From: Brevibacillus antibioticus
GTDB taxonomy: Bacteria > Bacillota > Bacilli > Brevibacillales > Brevibacillaceae
Reading direction: 5' to 3'
DNA: 64,000 bases
NCBI RefSeq assembly: GCF_005217615.1
Contig: NZ_SZNK01000001.1
Span: 3,374,501 to 3,438,500, forward strand
The notes beneath the pieces were generated by a model. The model was not told the origin of the DNA. It searched no databases and saw nothing but the letters and a program-made list of their open reading frames with translations. Below are positions 45,551-55,028 of the stretch, one piece after another (the stretch's first letter is position 1; every line of letters starts with the position of its first letter). The translations under genes were made by a program, and so were the position numbers.

Positions 45551-46222
45551 CTATAGCTTGCTGTTCTCCAAATGCTGCTTCATTCTCTCTAATGCCACGT
45601 TCACATCGCCTTCGCGAATGGCTTCCATAATCTGTCGGTGCTCTACGACTGCTGCACTCGCTCTACCTTGGCGCGACAGTGATTCAATACGGATACTGTT
45701 GCTGTACTCAACCAAAGGCGTCCAGATGCGATGCAGAATCGAGTTACGGCTGGAGCGACATATGACACGATGAAACTGATAGTCTTCCTCCGCAGGTACC
45801 TCGCCTCTTGCTACTCTTTCCTCTGCAATGGCCAGGATGCGTTCCATTTCATCAAAATGCTTGTCAGTCGCCCGTCTACAGGCTAGGCGGACAGCATCCA
45901 GCTCTAGCATTCGTCGCATTTCGATCAAGTCCTTCTTGGTTTTCGTATCCCGTAAGATAAAAAAGCCAAGAATATCGATCAGCCGATTGTGCCGGTAATG
46001 CTTGAGGAAGGTACCTTCCCCTCGGCGCGTCTCAATGAGTCCGAGCAGTTCCAGAGCCCGAAGAGCCTCGCGTACTGAGGAACGTCCTGCTCCCAGTTGC
46101 TCGGACAGCTCTCGCTCAGACGGCAGCTTGTCCCCTGGCCGCAAGTTTTGCTCCTGAATGATTTCGTGAAGTTGCAGGAGAATTCCTTCGTAAACCTTTC
46201 GATCTTGGGAAGAGTCGAGCAC
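45551..46222 (-). CDS. FadR/GntR-family regulator (FCD domain)
   Basis: A 223-residue regulator: N-terminal winged helix (LRPGDKLPSERELSEQLGAGRSSVREALRALELLGLIETRRGEGTFL) and C-terminal FCD ligand domain with metal-binding type His and Asp positions (FHRVICRSSRNSILHRIW, VVEHRQIMEAIREGD). FCD ligands are usually organic acids. The location between malic enzyme and accDA suggests sensing a carboxylate and regulating either neighbour; this is inference. The start is GTG with AAGGAGGATAATC upstream. Confidence 0.9.
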   Translation of the reverse strand: MLDSSQDRKVYEGILLQLHEIIQEQNLRPGDKLPSERELSEQLGAGRSSVREALRALELLGLIETRRGEGTFLKHYRHNRLIDILGFFILRDTKTKKDLIEMRRMLELDAVRLACRRATDKHFDEMERILAIAEERVARGEVPAEEDYQFHRVICRSSRNSILHRIWTPLVEYSNSIRIESLSRQGRASAAVVEHRQIMEAIREGDVNVALERMKQHLENSKL

Positions 46223-46256
46223 GATTATCCTCCTTACTCATACCTTCAACGAGGAG

Positions 46257-46301
46257 CACCCTCCACGTTTGTAAAAATCTAACGTTTTTTCGCGGAGGGT
46301 G
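46257..46301. promoter_or_regulatory. Inverted repeat between malic enzyme and the GntR-type gene
   Basis: CACCCTCC (46257-46264) and GGAGGGTG (46294-46301) pair, with ACGTTT/AACGT inside. It lacks a T-run on the minus strand, so it could be an operator or a weak terminator of the malic enzyme gene. Confidence 0.35.
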
Positions 46302-46327
46302 TCGTCGGTGCCTCGATAAAGAGTATT

Positions 46328-47572
46328 TTACGCTTCTTGGTAAGAGATAGCTGTCAATTTCGTTGTCTTTTGTTTTACTTCTTCCGGATCAACTGTAATG
46401 CGAGCAACACCCGTTTCCATCGCTGCTTTTGCTACTGCCGCAGCTACGTTTGGCGCTACACGTGGATCGAAGGCAGAAGGGATCACTTTATCCGCATTTA
46501 GCTCTTCTGGCGTGATCAGGTCTGCGATTGCATATACAGCAGCCATCTTCATTTCTTCGTTGATCTCCGTTGCACGTACATCCAAAGCGCCACGGAAGAT
46601 TCCCGGGAATGCCAGTACGTTGTTTACTTGGTTCGGGAAGTCGGAACGGCCTGTACCGATTACTGCCGCACCTGCTTCTTTTGCTTCTTGCGGCATGATT
46701 TCTGGTACTGGGTTTGCCATAGCGAAAATGATCGGATCGCGGTTCATCGAACGAACCATGTCCTGTGTAACAGCGCCAGCTACGGATACACCGACGAATA
46801 CGTCAGCGCCCTTCATTGCATCAGCCAGTTCACCTTGCAGCATGCTGCGGTTTGTAATTTTTGCCATTTGTTCCTTCACTGGATTCATACCGAATGGACG
46901 GCCTTCGTATACGATTCCTTTTGTATCAACCATGATTACTTCTTTCACACCCATGGAAATCAAAAGCTTCATGATCGCGATACCAGCTGCACCTGCACCG
47001 TTCGCTACTACGCGGATATCTTCCAGCTTTTTGTCAACCACGCGCAGAGCATTGATCAGACCTGCTGCTGTAACGATTGCTGTACCGTGTTGGTCATCGT
47101 GAAAAATCGGGATGTTTGTTTCGCGCTTCAGACGCTCTTCGATTTCGAAGCATGCAGGAGCTGCGATATCTTCCAAGTTCACGCCACCAAAAGTTGGCTC
47201 GAGCAGTTTTACTGTCTCTACGATTTTATCTACATCTGTCGTATTCAAGCAGATCGGGAATGCATCTACGCCTGCGAAGGATTTGAACAGAACCGCTTTC
47301 CCTTCCATTACCGGCATTGCTGCTTCTGGCCCGATATTTCCAAGACCCAATACAGCCGTCCCGTCGCTGACTACTGCAACCAGATTGCCTTTCATCGTGT
47401 AATCGTACACTTTGGACTTGTCATCAAAAATATCTTTGCAAGGTTCAGCAACCCCTGGAGAATAGGCAAGACTCAGGTCGTAAGCATTGCGAACGGGTAC
47501 CTTGGTCACTGCCTCCAATTTTCCTTGATGTTTTCTGTGAAGCTCCAGTGCTTCCTCTCTCAGGTTGGACAT
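46328..47572 (-). CDS. Malic enzyme (NAD(P)-dependent, YtsJ type)
   Basis: A 414-residue decarboxylating malate dehydrogenase making pyruvate, CO2 and NAD(P)H. Motifs: catalytic Tyr in [34 protein letters not shown], Lys in [29 protein letters not shown], and cofactor loop [16 protein letters not shown]. The ATG is preceded by GGAGTGGGATCGC and gives [20 protein letters not shown], the usual N-terminus. Position before dnaE matches B. subtilis ytsJ, whose product prefers NADP; preference here is inferred. Confidence 0.94.
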   Translation of the reverse strand: MSNLREEALELHRKHQGKLEAVTKVPVRNAYDLSLAYSPGVAEPCKDIFDDKSKVYDYTMKGNLVAVVSDGTAVLGLGNIGPEAAMPVMEGKAVLFKSFAGVDAFPICLNTTDVDKIVETVKLLEPTFGGVNLEDIAAPACFEIEERLKRETNIPIFHDDQHGTAIVTAAGLINALRVVDKKLEDIRVVANGAGAAGIAIMKLLISMGVKEVIMVDTKGIVYEGRPFGMNPVKEQMAKITNRSMLQGELADAMKGADVFVGVSVAGAVTQDMVRSMNRDPIIFAMANPVPEIMPQEAKEAGAAVIGTGRSDFPNQVNNVLAFPGIFRGALDVRATEINEEMKMAAVYAIADLITPEELNADKVIPSAFDPRVAPNVAAAVAKAAMETGVARITVDPEEVKQKTTKLTAISYQEA

Positions 47573-47722
47573 GCGATCCCACTCCATTTCACGATAATAG
47601 TTTCTATGATTGCTTGTAAGCAGCAAAAACGTCTGGGTTATCCAAAGTGGTCTGACCACTCATTAAGTTATGATCTCAATATAATAAAAATCTGTTCTCC
47701 TGTAAACCTGCCGAAAACGGCG

Positions 47723-47750
47723 AAAAAGGGAGGACATTCCTCATCCTCCC
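47723..47750 (-). terminator. dnaE terminator, overlapping the coding end
   Basis: On the minus strand GGGAGGA, nine-base loop, TCCTCCC then T5. The dnaE stop codon lies in the loop. Confidence 0.78.
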
Positions 47751-50700
47751 CAATTTATAGGCATTTCTTTCCGAATTACGCTGTCAGGCCCCACAATTTC
47801 TCGCGCTTGCTCCAAAAATGACTCATCTACATCTACCCAATTTGCTTCTGGCAGGCGAATTGTCTGTCTTTTTCCTTCGTAGAAGAGGATAACGGGAATC
47901 TTTCCCTTTTTTTCGACAAACAAGCGTGAAAGTTTTTGCAGCGTCGAATCGTGCTCTTGCTCTGCCGATATTTTGACAAATAATACGGTCTCGGACTTCG
48001 GCTGTGGCAGCGCTTGCGCATCCCAGAAACGAGAAGCCATGAGCTTGACCATGTCGTCCTGATGATCGACTCGGGCTTCTGCCACGACGATTTGTTCGCG
48101 CTCGAGCAGTGGCGCATACTTCGCATACACCTGGGGGAAGACGACCAGCTCTACTGGTGCTGTTTTGTCCTCTAGTGTAATAAATGCCATCGGGTCCCCT
48201 TTTTTCGTTTGGATGTGTTTGGCTTCGGTTATCATTCCGAATACTTTTACCGTTTTGTCGTGCGGCACATCCCCCAATGAAGAGATAACCGCTACTTCCG
48301 GGCGACTCGCGACATGGGCAAATTGGTCAAGTGGATGACCGGAGATGTATACCCCGATCAAATCCCGCTCCTCTTTTAATTGCTGTGTATGTGAGAGGGG
48401 CGGGATCTCGGGATATTCTGCCGGTTCGCGCAAAGGTGCCGCATCTTCTTCTCCCGCAAATAGATTGAGCTGGTTGGCGTCTCGCTCGATTCTCTTGCTG
48501 TTTGCCTTCCCTACCGCTTCATCCAGCAATAGCAAAAGCTGACTGCGATGTCCTGGTAACGAGTCCAGCGCGCCGCATAAAGTGAGCGACTCTACTACTC
48601 TGCGATTGACTAACCGCGCATCCACGCGGGCACAAAAATCAAAGACGTCACGATACGGTCTGCCTTTGCGCTCTTTCACGATCGATTCAATGGCACCGTA
48701 GCCCACATTTTTCACTGCGGCAAGACCGAAGCGAATCGCATCCTGCTCCACTGTAAAGTAGGCCAGGCTCTTATTCACGTCAGGCCCGAGCACGGTAAGC
48801 TGCAGCCGCCGCGCTTCTTCCGTGTACTCGGCAATTCTCGTTTGACTGCCAATGGACAAGGAGAGCAGCGCTGCCATGAACGCAAGCGGATAAGTTGCTT
48901 TCAAATAAGCCATCTGATAGGCAATGACCGCATAAGCAACCGAGTGGGCTTTGTTGAAGCCGTAATCGGCAAAGCGTACGATCAAATCGTAGACTTGATT
49001 ACCCAGCTCTTCTCCGTACCCTTGCCGGACACAACCAGCCACGAACTTCTCCCGCTGCTCCGCCAATAGCTCCCGCTTCTTTTTCCCGACCGCTCGGCGC
49101 AAAATATCTGCCTCACCAAGGCTGAAGCCTGCCAGTGTTGAGGAAATCTGCATGATTTGCTCCTGATAAATCATAAAACCGTGCGTCTCCCGCAAAATCG
49201 GCTCGAGAACAGGATGGGCGTACTGTACTTTGCTAGTCCCGTATTTGGCGGCGATGTACTGCGGAATGATCTCCATCGGCCCCGGGCGATACAATGCCAG
49301 AACCGCAATGATGTCATCAAGGCTGCTCGGCTTTAAATCTCGTAGTACATTGCGCATCCCCGAAGATTCCAGTTGGAAAATACCGGTTGTCTCCCCACGG
49401 GAGAGCATGCGAAACGTTTTCTCATCTTCTGTCGGGAGCTTATCCAGTTCAAGCGTTATTCCCTGCTCCTGCAAATGACGCAACGTCTCCTGAATAATGG
49501 TCAAATTGCGCAAGCCGAGGAAGTCCATCTTCAACAGACCGACTTCTTCGAGAATTTCCATCGGATATTGAGTAAGCGCTAAGCCTTCATTACCCGTCTG
49601 TAATGGAACGTAATTCGTCAGCGGTTCACGCGAAATGACGACACCAGCCGCATGCGTAGAGGCGTGGCGCGGCAAGCCTTCTACGCCCCTTGCTGTTTCG
49701 ATCAGTTGCGCTGCCTGTTTGTTTTCCGTGCACAACTTGCCGATATCCGGGTTGATCTGCATAGCTCGTTCAATCGTCATGCCTGGCGATTGCGGAATCA
49801 TTTTGGCCACGCGATCCACGATACCCAAAGACAAGCCTAACGCCCGTCCAACGTCACGCACTGCTGCACGAGCTGCCATCGTTCCAAAGGTAATGATCTG
49901 GGCGACACGCTCATGCCCGTACTTACTCGCTACATAATGAATGACTTCGTCACGGCGCTCTACGGAAAAATCAATATCAATATCGGGCATCGTCACCCGC
50001 TCCGGGTTGAGAAAGCGTTCAAAGAGCAACTGAAAGCGAAGTGGATCGACATTCGTGATTTTCAAAACATACGCGACGAGGCTACCTGCCGCAGATCCGC
50101 GTCCAGGTCCAGTCGGTATCCCGTTTTCGTGAGCGTACCGCATGAAATCCCAAACAATCAGGAAGTAATCGGTGAAGCCCGTTCCAGTAATGATTGCCAG
50201 CTCGTGATCCAGACGCGCTTGTGCCTCTGGCGTAATCTCGCCGTATCGCTCCAGGCAGCCCTTTTCACACAGCTCACGCAAATACTGCGTCGAATCTTGT
50301 CCCTCTGCCAAGGGAAATTCCGGCAAAATATGCGTGCCAAAGGTAAGGTCCAGCTTGCACCTGTCTGCAACAGCTACCGTATTCGCTAACGCCTGGGGAG
50401 CAAAGGCAAAGAGCCCCGCCATTTCTTCGGCACTTTTCAAATAGTATTGATCCGTCTCGTAGCGAAAACGGTTTTCTTCGCCAATCGTCTTGCCTTCTTT
50501 GATCGCCAGCAAGATATCATGCTGCTGGTGATCCTCCCTGTGGATGTAGTGAACGTTGTTCGTCGCAATCAGCGGAATCCCCGTCTCCTGGCTTAGTTTC
50601 ACGAGACGAGTATTCAGCCTGCGCTCCACTTCCAGTCCGTGATCAGCCAGCTCCAAGTAAAAATGCTGCTCACCAAACATTCGCTGATACGCGAGGGCTG

Positions 50701-51169
50701 CCTCTTTCGCAGCGTCCGCTTCTCCAGCCAGTAACAGCTTGGCTACTTCCCCTTGCTGGCAGCCGCTCAGTGCCAGGAGGCCGTCTGTATGCTTTGCCAA
50801 CACCTCTTTGTTGAGTCGCGGAAGAATGTAGTTGCCGTCTGTATTCGCAATTGTCGCCAGCTTTAGGAGATTCCGGTAGCCCGTTTCGTTTTCAGCGAGA
50901 ACGATCAGATGACTAGGCGGCGGTGCATTTCGCACGCGATCTTGCAGATTTCCTTCTATTACGTATAGTTCCATCCCGATAATCGGTTGGATACCTGCTT
51001 CCAGACAAGCTTTATAAAACGGGATCGCCCCGTACAGATTGGCATGGTCTGTCATCGCCAGTGCATGCATGCCTAATTCGTGGGCTCGCTTCACTAGCGC
51101 ATCGATACGTGCTGCTCCATCCAGCAGACTGTACTCCGTATGAACATGCAAATGGACAAAGGAGGTCAT
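47741..51169 (-). CDS. dnaE: DNA polymerase III subunit alpha, DnaE
   Basis: A 1142-residue family C polymerase; in Bacillus, DnaE extends primers before handing over to PolC. Domains: PHP (VHLHVHTEYSLLDGAARID, residues 1-200), polymerase palm with ERVTMPDIDIDFSVERRDEV (near 390), the tandem HhH region, and an OB fold near 990 (VKVFGMITEAKHIQTKKGDPM). The ATG following GAGAGGGGTAATACC is preferred over an in-frame ATG eight codons upstream. It is divergent from ytpI and upstream of malic enzyme. Confidence 0.96.
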   Translation of the reverse strand: MTSFVHLHVHTEYSLLDGAARIDALVKRAHELGMHALAMTDHANLYGAIPFYKACLEAGIQPIIGMELYVIEGNLQDRVRNAPPPSHLIVLAENETGYRNLLKLATIANTDGNYILPRLNKEVLAKHTDGLLALSGCQQGEVAKLLLAGEADAAKEAALAYQRMFGEQHFYLELADHGLEVERRLNTRLVKLSQETGIPLIATNNVHYIHREDHQQHDILLAIKEGKTIGEENRFRYETDQYYLKSAEEMAGLFAFAPQALANTVAVADRCKLDLTFGTHILPEFPLAEGQDSTQYLRELCEKGCLERYGEITPEAQARLDHELAIITGTGFTDYFLIVWDFMRYAHENGIPTGPGRGSAAGSLVAYVLKITNVDPLRFQLLFERFLNPERVTMPDIDIDFSVERRDEVIHYVASKYGHERVAQIITFGTMAARAAVRDVGRALGLSLGIVDRVAKMIPQSPGMTIERAMQINPDIGKLCTENKQAAQLIETARGVEGLPRHASTHAAGVVISREPLTNYVPLQTGNEGLALTQYPMEILEEVGLLKMDFLGLRNLTIIQETLRHLQEQGITLELDKLPTEDEKTFRMLSRGETTGIFQLESSGMRNVLRDLKPSSLDDIIAVLALYRPGPMEIIPQYIAAKYGTSKVQYAHPVLEPILRETHGFMIYQEQIMQISSTLAGFSLGEADILRRAVGKKKRELLAEQREKFVAGCVRQGYGEELGNQVYDLIVRFADYGFNKAHSVAYAVIAYQMAYLKATYPLAFMAALLSLSIGSQTRIAEYTEEARRLQLTVLGPDVNKSLAYFTVEQDAIRFGLAAVKNVGYGAIESIVKERKGRPYRDVFDFCARVDARLVNRRVVESLTLCGALDSLPGHRSQLLLLLDEAVGKANSKRIERDANQLNLFAGEEDAAPLREPAEYPEIPPLSHTQQLKEERDLIGVYISGHPLDQFAHVASRPEVAVISSLGDVPHDKTVKVFGMITEAKHIQTKKGDPMAFITLEDKTAPVELVVFPQVYAKYAPLLEREQIVVAEARVDHQDDMVKLMASRFWDAQALPQPKSETVLFVKISAEQEHDSTLQKLSRLFVEKKGKIPVILFYEGKRQTIRLPEANWVDVDESFLEQAREIVGPDSVIRKEMPINWGG

Positions 51170-51338
51170 GGTATTACCCCTCTCACTTTTCACGATTGAA
51201 TCTTGCTCCCTTATATTATACCGGAAGTATAGCGCATACGGATGATAAGAACAAATGTTCCCGCTTGTATTTGACCATTATCCCCTGATTTTGGTAGGAT
51301 GGGTAATACCAGAATGGCTAGAAAGGATGAATCCATCT

Positions 51339-51650
51339 ATGTGGTCTGCCTTTTACATGACCGGTGTTCTCGCCTCCCTAGTAGCCAGTGTCTACTATAG
51401 TATCCATGCGCGCAGACGAGGCATCCATCCACTTGAATCGCGTATGTTGCTAGGGAAAATGAATGTGTCATTGGGGATACTCGTCTCTTTGTTCGGCATC
51501 CATCAGTTTACTTTTGATTCTCTCGATACGCTCCGCATTGTCGTTGCGTTGATCATGCTGATTGTAGGGGCTATGAATTTATTTTTAGGAACTCGCAATT
51601 ATTTCCGTTATCGTACAGCTTGGCAGGCGGAATTGAAAAAAGGGATATAA
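51339..51650 (+). CDS. ytpI: YtpI-like membrane protein
   Basis: A 103-residue protein with three hydrophobic segments (MWSAFYMTGVLASLVASVYYS, LGILVSLFGIHQF and IVVALIMLIVGAMNLFLG) and a basic end. It resembles YtpI of Bacillus, which lies close to dnaE there as here; function unknown. The start after AAAGGATGAATCCATCT is inferred; longer in-frame extensions lack sites. Confidence 0.75.
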   Translation: MWSAFYMTGVLASLVASVYYSIHARRRGIHPLESRMLLGKMNVSLGILVSLFGIHQFTFDSLDTLRIVVALIMLIVGAMNLFLGTRNYFRYRTAWQAELKKGI

Positions 51651-51692
51651 AAAAAGGCATGGGAACAGCTTTACGTTCCGCATGCCTTTTTC
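51650..51692. terminator. Terminator after ytpI
   Basis: AAAAAGGCATG...GAAC with GTTC...CATGCCTTTTT; a strong stem with T-run on the plus strand. Confidence 0.88.
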
Positions 51693-51770
51693 ATTTGGGG
51701 AGAAACATCACTGGAAATACTTTTCCTCTATTCCCAACTGTTTATCATACAAACCTGATAGATCTCTCGC

Positions 51771-51840
51771 TATAATAAATTTGTGTGACATTCTATTGCT
51801 TCGACAACCTGAGCGGCAGTGCCGAAGGTTGTCCTTTTTT
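51771..51840 (+). ncRNA. Possible short RNA: orphan -10 element and terminator
   Basis: A perfect TATAAT (51771-51776) is followed 27 bases later by GACAACCT...AGGTTGTC and T6. No gene lies between and the preceding gene already has its own terminator. A -35 element is not convincing. Alternatively the hairpin ends read-through. No known RNA family is recognised. Confidence 0.25.
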
Positions 51841-51872
51841 CTGTTCAAGTCGGCAGGAAAAAATCCCCATTA

Positions 51873-52508
51873 TTACAGTTCCTCGGCTTTTGCCCACATT
51901 TCCTCTGGGTTCAGCTCGTAGATCCCCTCTTCTCGATACATATAATGATTCATAATGAATTCCCGGCGAATCGTAGCGTAATCCTCATGGAACTGACGGA
52001 TATACTCGTTGATCTCCGGTTCTTTGTACTTGCGCCCTTTTTCTAAACCGCGCACCATGTATTCAAAGACGATCAGCTTTTTCTTACGCTGGGACGGGAT
52101 TTGTTTCAGCTTGCCATCTGGAGTAATGAAGCTGCGAATAACCTGCATTTTTTCGGCTGCCATCTGGTGCCTCCTCTGAACATGTAAGGTGTCTTCTGCA
52201 AATAACTCCTCTACTGACGTATCCCTTGCTTTTTCCATGACATTCACGATTGCCTGCGACTGTCGTTTTACATTTGCATCATGCAAATAGAAATAGATGG
52301 TGTTTTTATCACGACGCTCGTAAACGACCCCTGCATCTCGAAGCTTTGCCATATGATGTGTGATGGTCGGAGGTGTCACGCCGAGCTTGCCTGCCAACGC
52401 CTGTCCATGCAGTGGACCATTTGCCAAAATCGCGAGAATACGCACGCGCGTGGGGTCTCCGAGTGCCTTGTAAAAGGTGACGAGTTGATCTAGTTGCAAG
52501 TGGGACAC
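51873..52508 (-). CDS. ArsR-type regulator fused to a DUF2087 domain
   Basis: A 211-residue regulator. Residues 1-85 form an ArsR winged helix (LVTFYKALGDPTRVRILAIL, LAGKLGVTPPTITHHMAKLRDAGVVYERRDKNTIYFYL). The C-terminus is a DUF2087 domain (IPSQRKKKLIVFEYMVRGLEKGRKYKEPEINEYI and DYATIRREFIMNHYMYRE). The usual CxC metal motif of ArsR is missing, so the signal is probably not a metal. It is preceded by AAGGAGTGTCCC and stands alone. Target genes are not evident. Confidence 0.9.
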   Translation of the reverse strand: MSHLQLDQLVTFYKALGDPTRVRILAILANGPLHGQALAGKLGVTPPTITHHMAKLRDAGVVYERRDKNTIYFYLHDANVKRQSQAIVNVMEKARDTSVEELFAEDTLHVQRRHQMAAEKMQVIRSFITPDGKLKQIPSQRKKKLIVFEYMVRGLEKGRKYKEPEINEYIRQFHEDYATIRREFIMNHYMYREEGIYELNPEEMWAKAEEL

Positions 52509-52597
52509 TCCTTTCTTCGTTTACTCATTCTAATTAGATGATATCCTAATTAGATGATAAGTTACATTCCTTACCCTGTCAATTCATGGGTGACAAA

Positions 52598-52627
52598 GCT
52601 CCATGAAAAAAGGAAACCGCGTCCAAA
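52598..52627. repeat. Remnant of the structured repeat
   Basis: GCTCCATGAAAAAAGGAAAC followed by CGCGTCCAAA matches the first-half stem of repeat copy A (near 24429-24462) with small differences. It sits alone between the ArsR-type and AraC-type genes. Confidence 0.55.
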
Positions 52628-52701
52628 TTAGTCATCCCAGTGCTGGTTGGCCCCATTCATAAGTCTCATCGCAAACTCAACTTCTCGATATTCGTACGCA
52701 C

Positions 52702-53559
52702 TTACATGCTATTGCGGTAATGGAGCGGACTTACGCTATATTTTTTTCTAAATGCCCTCTCAAATGTGCTTACACTGCCAAAGCCCGCTTCAAAGGCGAT
52801 GGCCGTAACGGCGAGCTTACTGTGTCGGAGCAACCAGGCCGCCCGGGTTACACGCTGATCTGTCACATATTGCGCAGGGGTGCGACCAATCTGCTCACGG
52901 AATAGACGAATCAGATGAAATTTGCTGATACCCGCAACCCCCGCCAGTGTATCCAGTGAACAATCTACGGTTATATCATCCTGGATCAAATCAGTCACCC
53001 TTTTCAGGACAGGATGAATCGATACAGGGATGGCGGGATAAGCGGCTAGATGCTTGCCCCGCCATTTTTGCGTGTGTGATCCTTCCTGCACGGTTAACAG
53101 CAGGCTGGCCAACTCCCATTCTAGCTGTTCAAGCGCAAGCTTTTCCATCTGCTGTGTAATCATTTGTGTACAGACTGTTTCCGCGATTCTTTGAAAATCA
53201 TCCGTTTCATCCTCCGACCATGGGACAAATTCAATCGGTCCACTAACAGCTTCCATTTTGTCAGCATAGACGCTCTCCAGAAGGCTTGGGCTGAGAAAGA
53301 AGAGCATCAACCGCATAGCCTCAGCTTCAGAAAAATGACGGTGCTGACACCCAGGGGATGCAACCAGACGCTGACGTCCTGCCAACTTGCGAAATTGCTG
53401 TTCACATTGGACCAGCGGATTGCCCTGAAGCAACATGCTGATTTGAAAACAACTATCATGCTGATGTAGCTCATCAGAACCGCCTGCCTCTATCTGATAG
53501 ATGGTAATAGCGCTGTTCACAATCTTCAAGGATAACGGCTTGGTAATCTGGCTCATCAT
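52702..53559 (-). CDS. AraC-family transcriptional regulator
   Basis: About 285 residues: N-terminal cupin (ELHQHDSCFQISMLLQGN, GRQRLVASPGCQHRHF) and a C-terminal pair of helix-turn-helix motifs. These are ITVDCSLDTLAGVAGISKFHLIRLFREQIGRTPAQYV and AVTAIAFEAGFGSVSTFERAFRKKYSVSPLHYR. I chose the ATG with AAGGTGGGG at six bases. It is divergent from an MFS transporter with a 124-base spacer, suggesting it controls that transporter; the ligand is unknown. Confidence 0.92.
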   Translation of the reverse strand: MMSQITKPLSLKIVNSAITIYQIEAGGSDELHQHDSCFQISMLLQGNPLVQCEQQFRKLAGRQRLVASPGCQHRHFSEAEAMRLMLFFLSPSLLESVYADKMEAVSGPIEFVPWSEDETDDFQRIAETVCTQMITQQMEKLALEQLEWELASLLLTVQEGSHTQKWRGKHLAAYPAIPVSIHPVLKRVTDLIQDDITVDCSLDTLAGVAGISKFHLIRLFREQIGRTPAQYVTDQRVTRAAWLLRHSKLAVTAIAFEAGFGSVSTFERAFRKKYSVSPLHYRNSM

Positions 53560-53683
53560 TCTCATCCCCACCTTCCGATGTCAATAATTGCTCATCCTAA
53601 CAGCAAAATTTGCCGGGCTTTTTTTCCTGATCCCTCTACAATCAACCTATGTGTTTTGCCTAGAGCACTTGGAGGGATCAGCT

Positions 53684-54964
53684 ATGAAATTTCATTTGTT
53701 TGCCAACCCGAATTTCTCATTGTTTTTGTTTCGCCATTCTACCAGCGAGTTTGGAACGATCTGCATGAGCGTTGCCTTTGCCCTGTACATCCTGGCACTC
53801 ACAGGATCAGCAGGAAAATTTGCTTCCATACTGGCGCTGGGGGTAATCCCGCAAATCCTGCTCGGTCCATTTGCAGGTGTATGGGCTGATCGACTGGACA
53901 AGCGAAAGCTGCTTTGCAGCATCGATCTCATTTACGGTATTTTTCTGCTGTCGCTGTTCTTTTTCTCGCTGTTTCAGCCCATCAAAGAAACGATGATTTA
54001 TGTGGCCGTTCTATTTTTTTCTGTATGCAATCTACTGGCAGTTCCCGCGTATACTACACTCTTGCAGCATGTGGTGAAGAAAACAGAATTGACTGACGCT
54101 ATCGCTCTGGATAGTACTGTCGTGGAGAGCGTTCGTGTCCTTGCTCCACTCATTGGCACACTACTGTATACTATGAGCGGAATTGGAGCCGTCTTTTTAC
54201 TAAACGCGGTACTTTCCTTGAGCTCAGCAGCATCCACGTATTTCATGAAGCTTCCTTCGATTCCAAGAGCATCCAGTTCTTCTTCGATTATAAAGGAACT
54301 ACAGGAAGGTTTACAGATTTTCACCACAGATCTTCGAATTAGTTCACTTGTACTGAACGGTCTTTTTACCCATATCTTTCTCTTTCCTTTTGTCATGATT
54401 GGCTTCCCGTACATGATCAAACAGGTATTTGGTGGATCGGACATCGATTTCGGACTGGTCGAAAGTGCACAAACTATGGGCTCCGTCTGCTCGATTATTG
54501 GGGTGATCCTTTTAAAGAAACGCTTTTCCGTCTCCCATAGTATTGGTATCGGTCTGATCGGGATCGTTGCAGCGGTCTTTCCCCTACTGCTCTTGGGCAG
54601 TAATTCTTTTTTAGAGCTCTTGCAAACCTCTCCGTTTGCCGTAGTCCTATTTTATTCATTGGTAAGCTATTTTCTGTTTTCCATGTTCAATATCTACGGT
54701 GTATTTTTCCGTACCTTCTATCAGCAAACCATCGAATCACATATGCTGGGACGGTTTATTTCCGTCATGGTCATGCTGTTTGCTGTGGGCAGGCTGATCG
54801 GTTTTCAACTATACGGAGCGCTATTCGACTCAATTGAATTGGTTTATGCAGTATTTGTTTTGGGCGTAGGCATGCTGGCTAAAATCTTCATTCACATCCC
54901 TTTTCTGCGCATGGAAAAAAGAAGGCGCGCCTCTTGCCCCAACTCAACCGCAGAAAATGAATGA
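53684..54964 (+). CDS. MFS transporter (MFS_3/TetV-like)
   Basis: A 426-residue, 12-segment protein with an N-terminus of the macrolide-efflux-like MFS_3 type (NPNFSLFLFRHSTSEFGTICMSVAFALYILALTGSA). The conserved A-loop reads GVWADRLDKRKLL and the mid-protein motif DAIALDSTVVESVRVLAPLIGTLLY. The start follows TTGGAGGGATCAGCT. It is divergent from the AraC regulator and ends at a long perfect terminator. Substrate unknown; export of a drug or metabolite is likely. Confidence 0.88.
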   Translation: MKFHLFANPNFSLFLFRHSTSEFGTICMSVAFALYILALTGSAGKFASILALGVIPQILLGPFAGVWADRLDKRKLLCSIDLIYGIFLLSLFFFSLFQPIKETMIYVAVLFFSVCNLLAVPAYTTLLQHVVKKTELTDAIALDSTVVESVRVLAPLIGTLLYTMSGIGAVFLLNAVLSLSSAASTYFMKLPSIPRASSSSSIIKELQEGLQIFTTDLRISSLVLNGLFTHIFLFPFVMIGFPYMIKQVFGGSDIDFGLVESAQTMGSVCSIIGVILLKKRFSVSHSIGIGLIGIVAAVFPLLLLGSNSFLELLQTSPFAVVLFYSLVSYFLFSMFNIYGVFFRTFYQQTIESHMLGRFISVMVMLFAVGRLIGFQLYGALFDSIELVYAVFVLGVGMLAKIFIHIPFLRMEKRRRASCPNSTAENE

Positions 54965-54986
54965 CGGTTTATAATTGCTTACCGAC

Positions 54987-55028
54987 TAAAAGAAAGGAAC
55001 AGTCCATAAAAGACTGTTCCTTTCTTTT
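54987..55028. terminator. Bidirectional terminator between MFS gene and ytoI
   Basis: AAAGAAAGGAACAGTC and GACTGTTCCTTTCTTT form a 16-bp perfect stem around a 7-base loop, reaching to the ytoI stop. Confidence 0.9.

Noticed and set aside
46628..47821. A 397-codon plus-strand frame opposite the malic enzyme gene
   Set aside because: Same kind of antisense shadow: Cys/His/Phe-rich product, no ribosome site, and the malic enzyme frame is certain.
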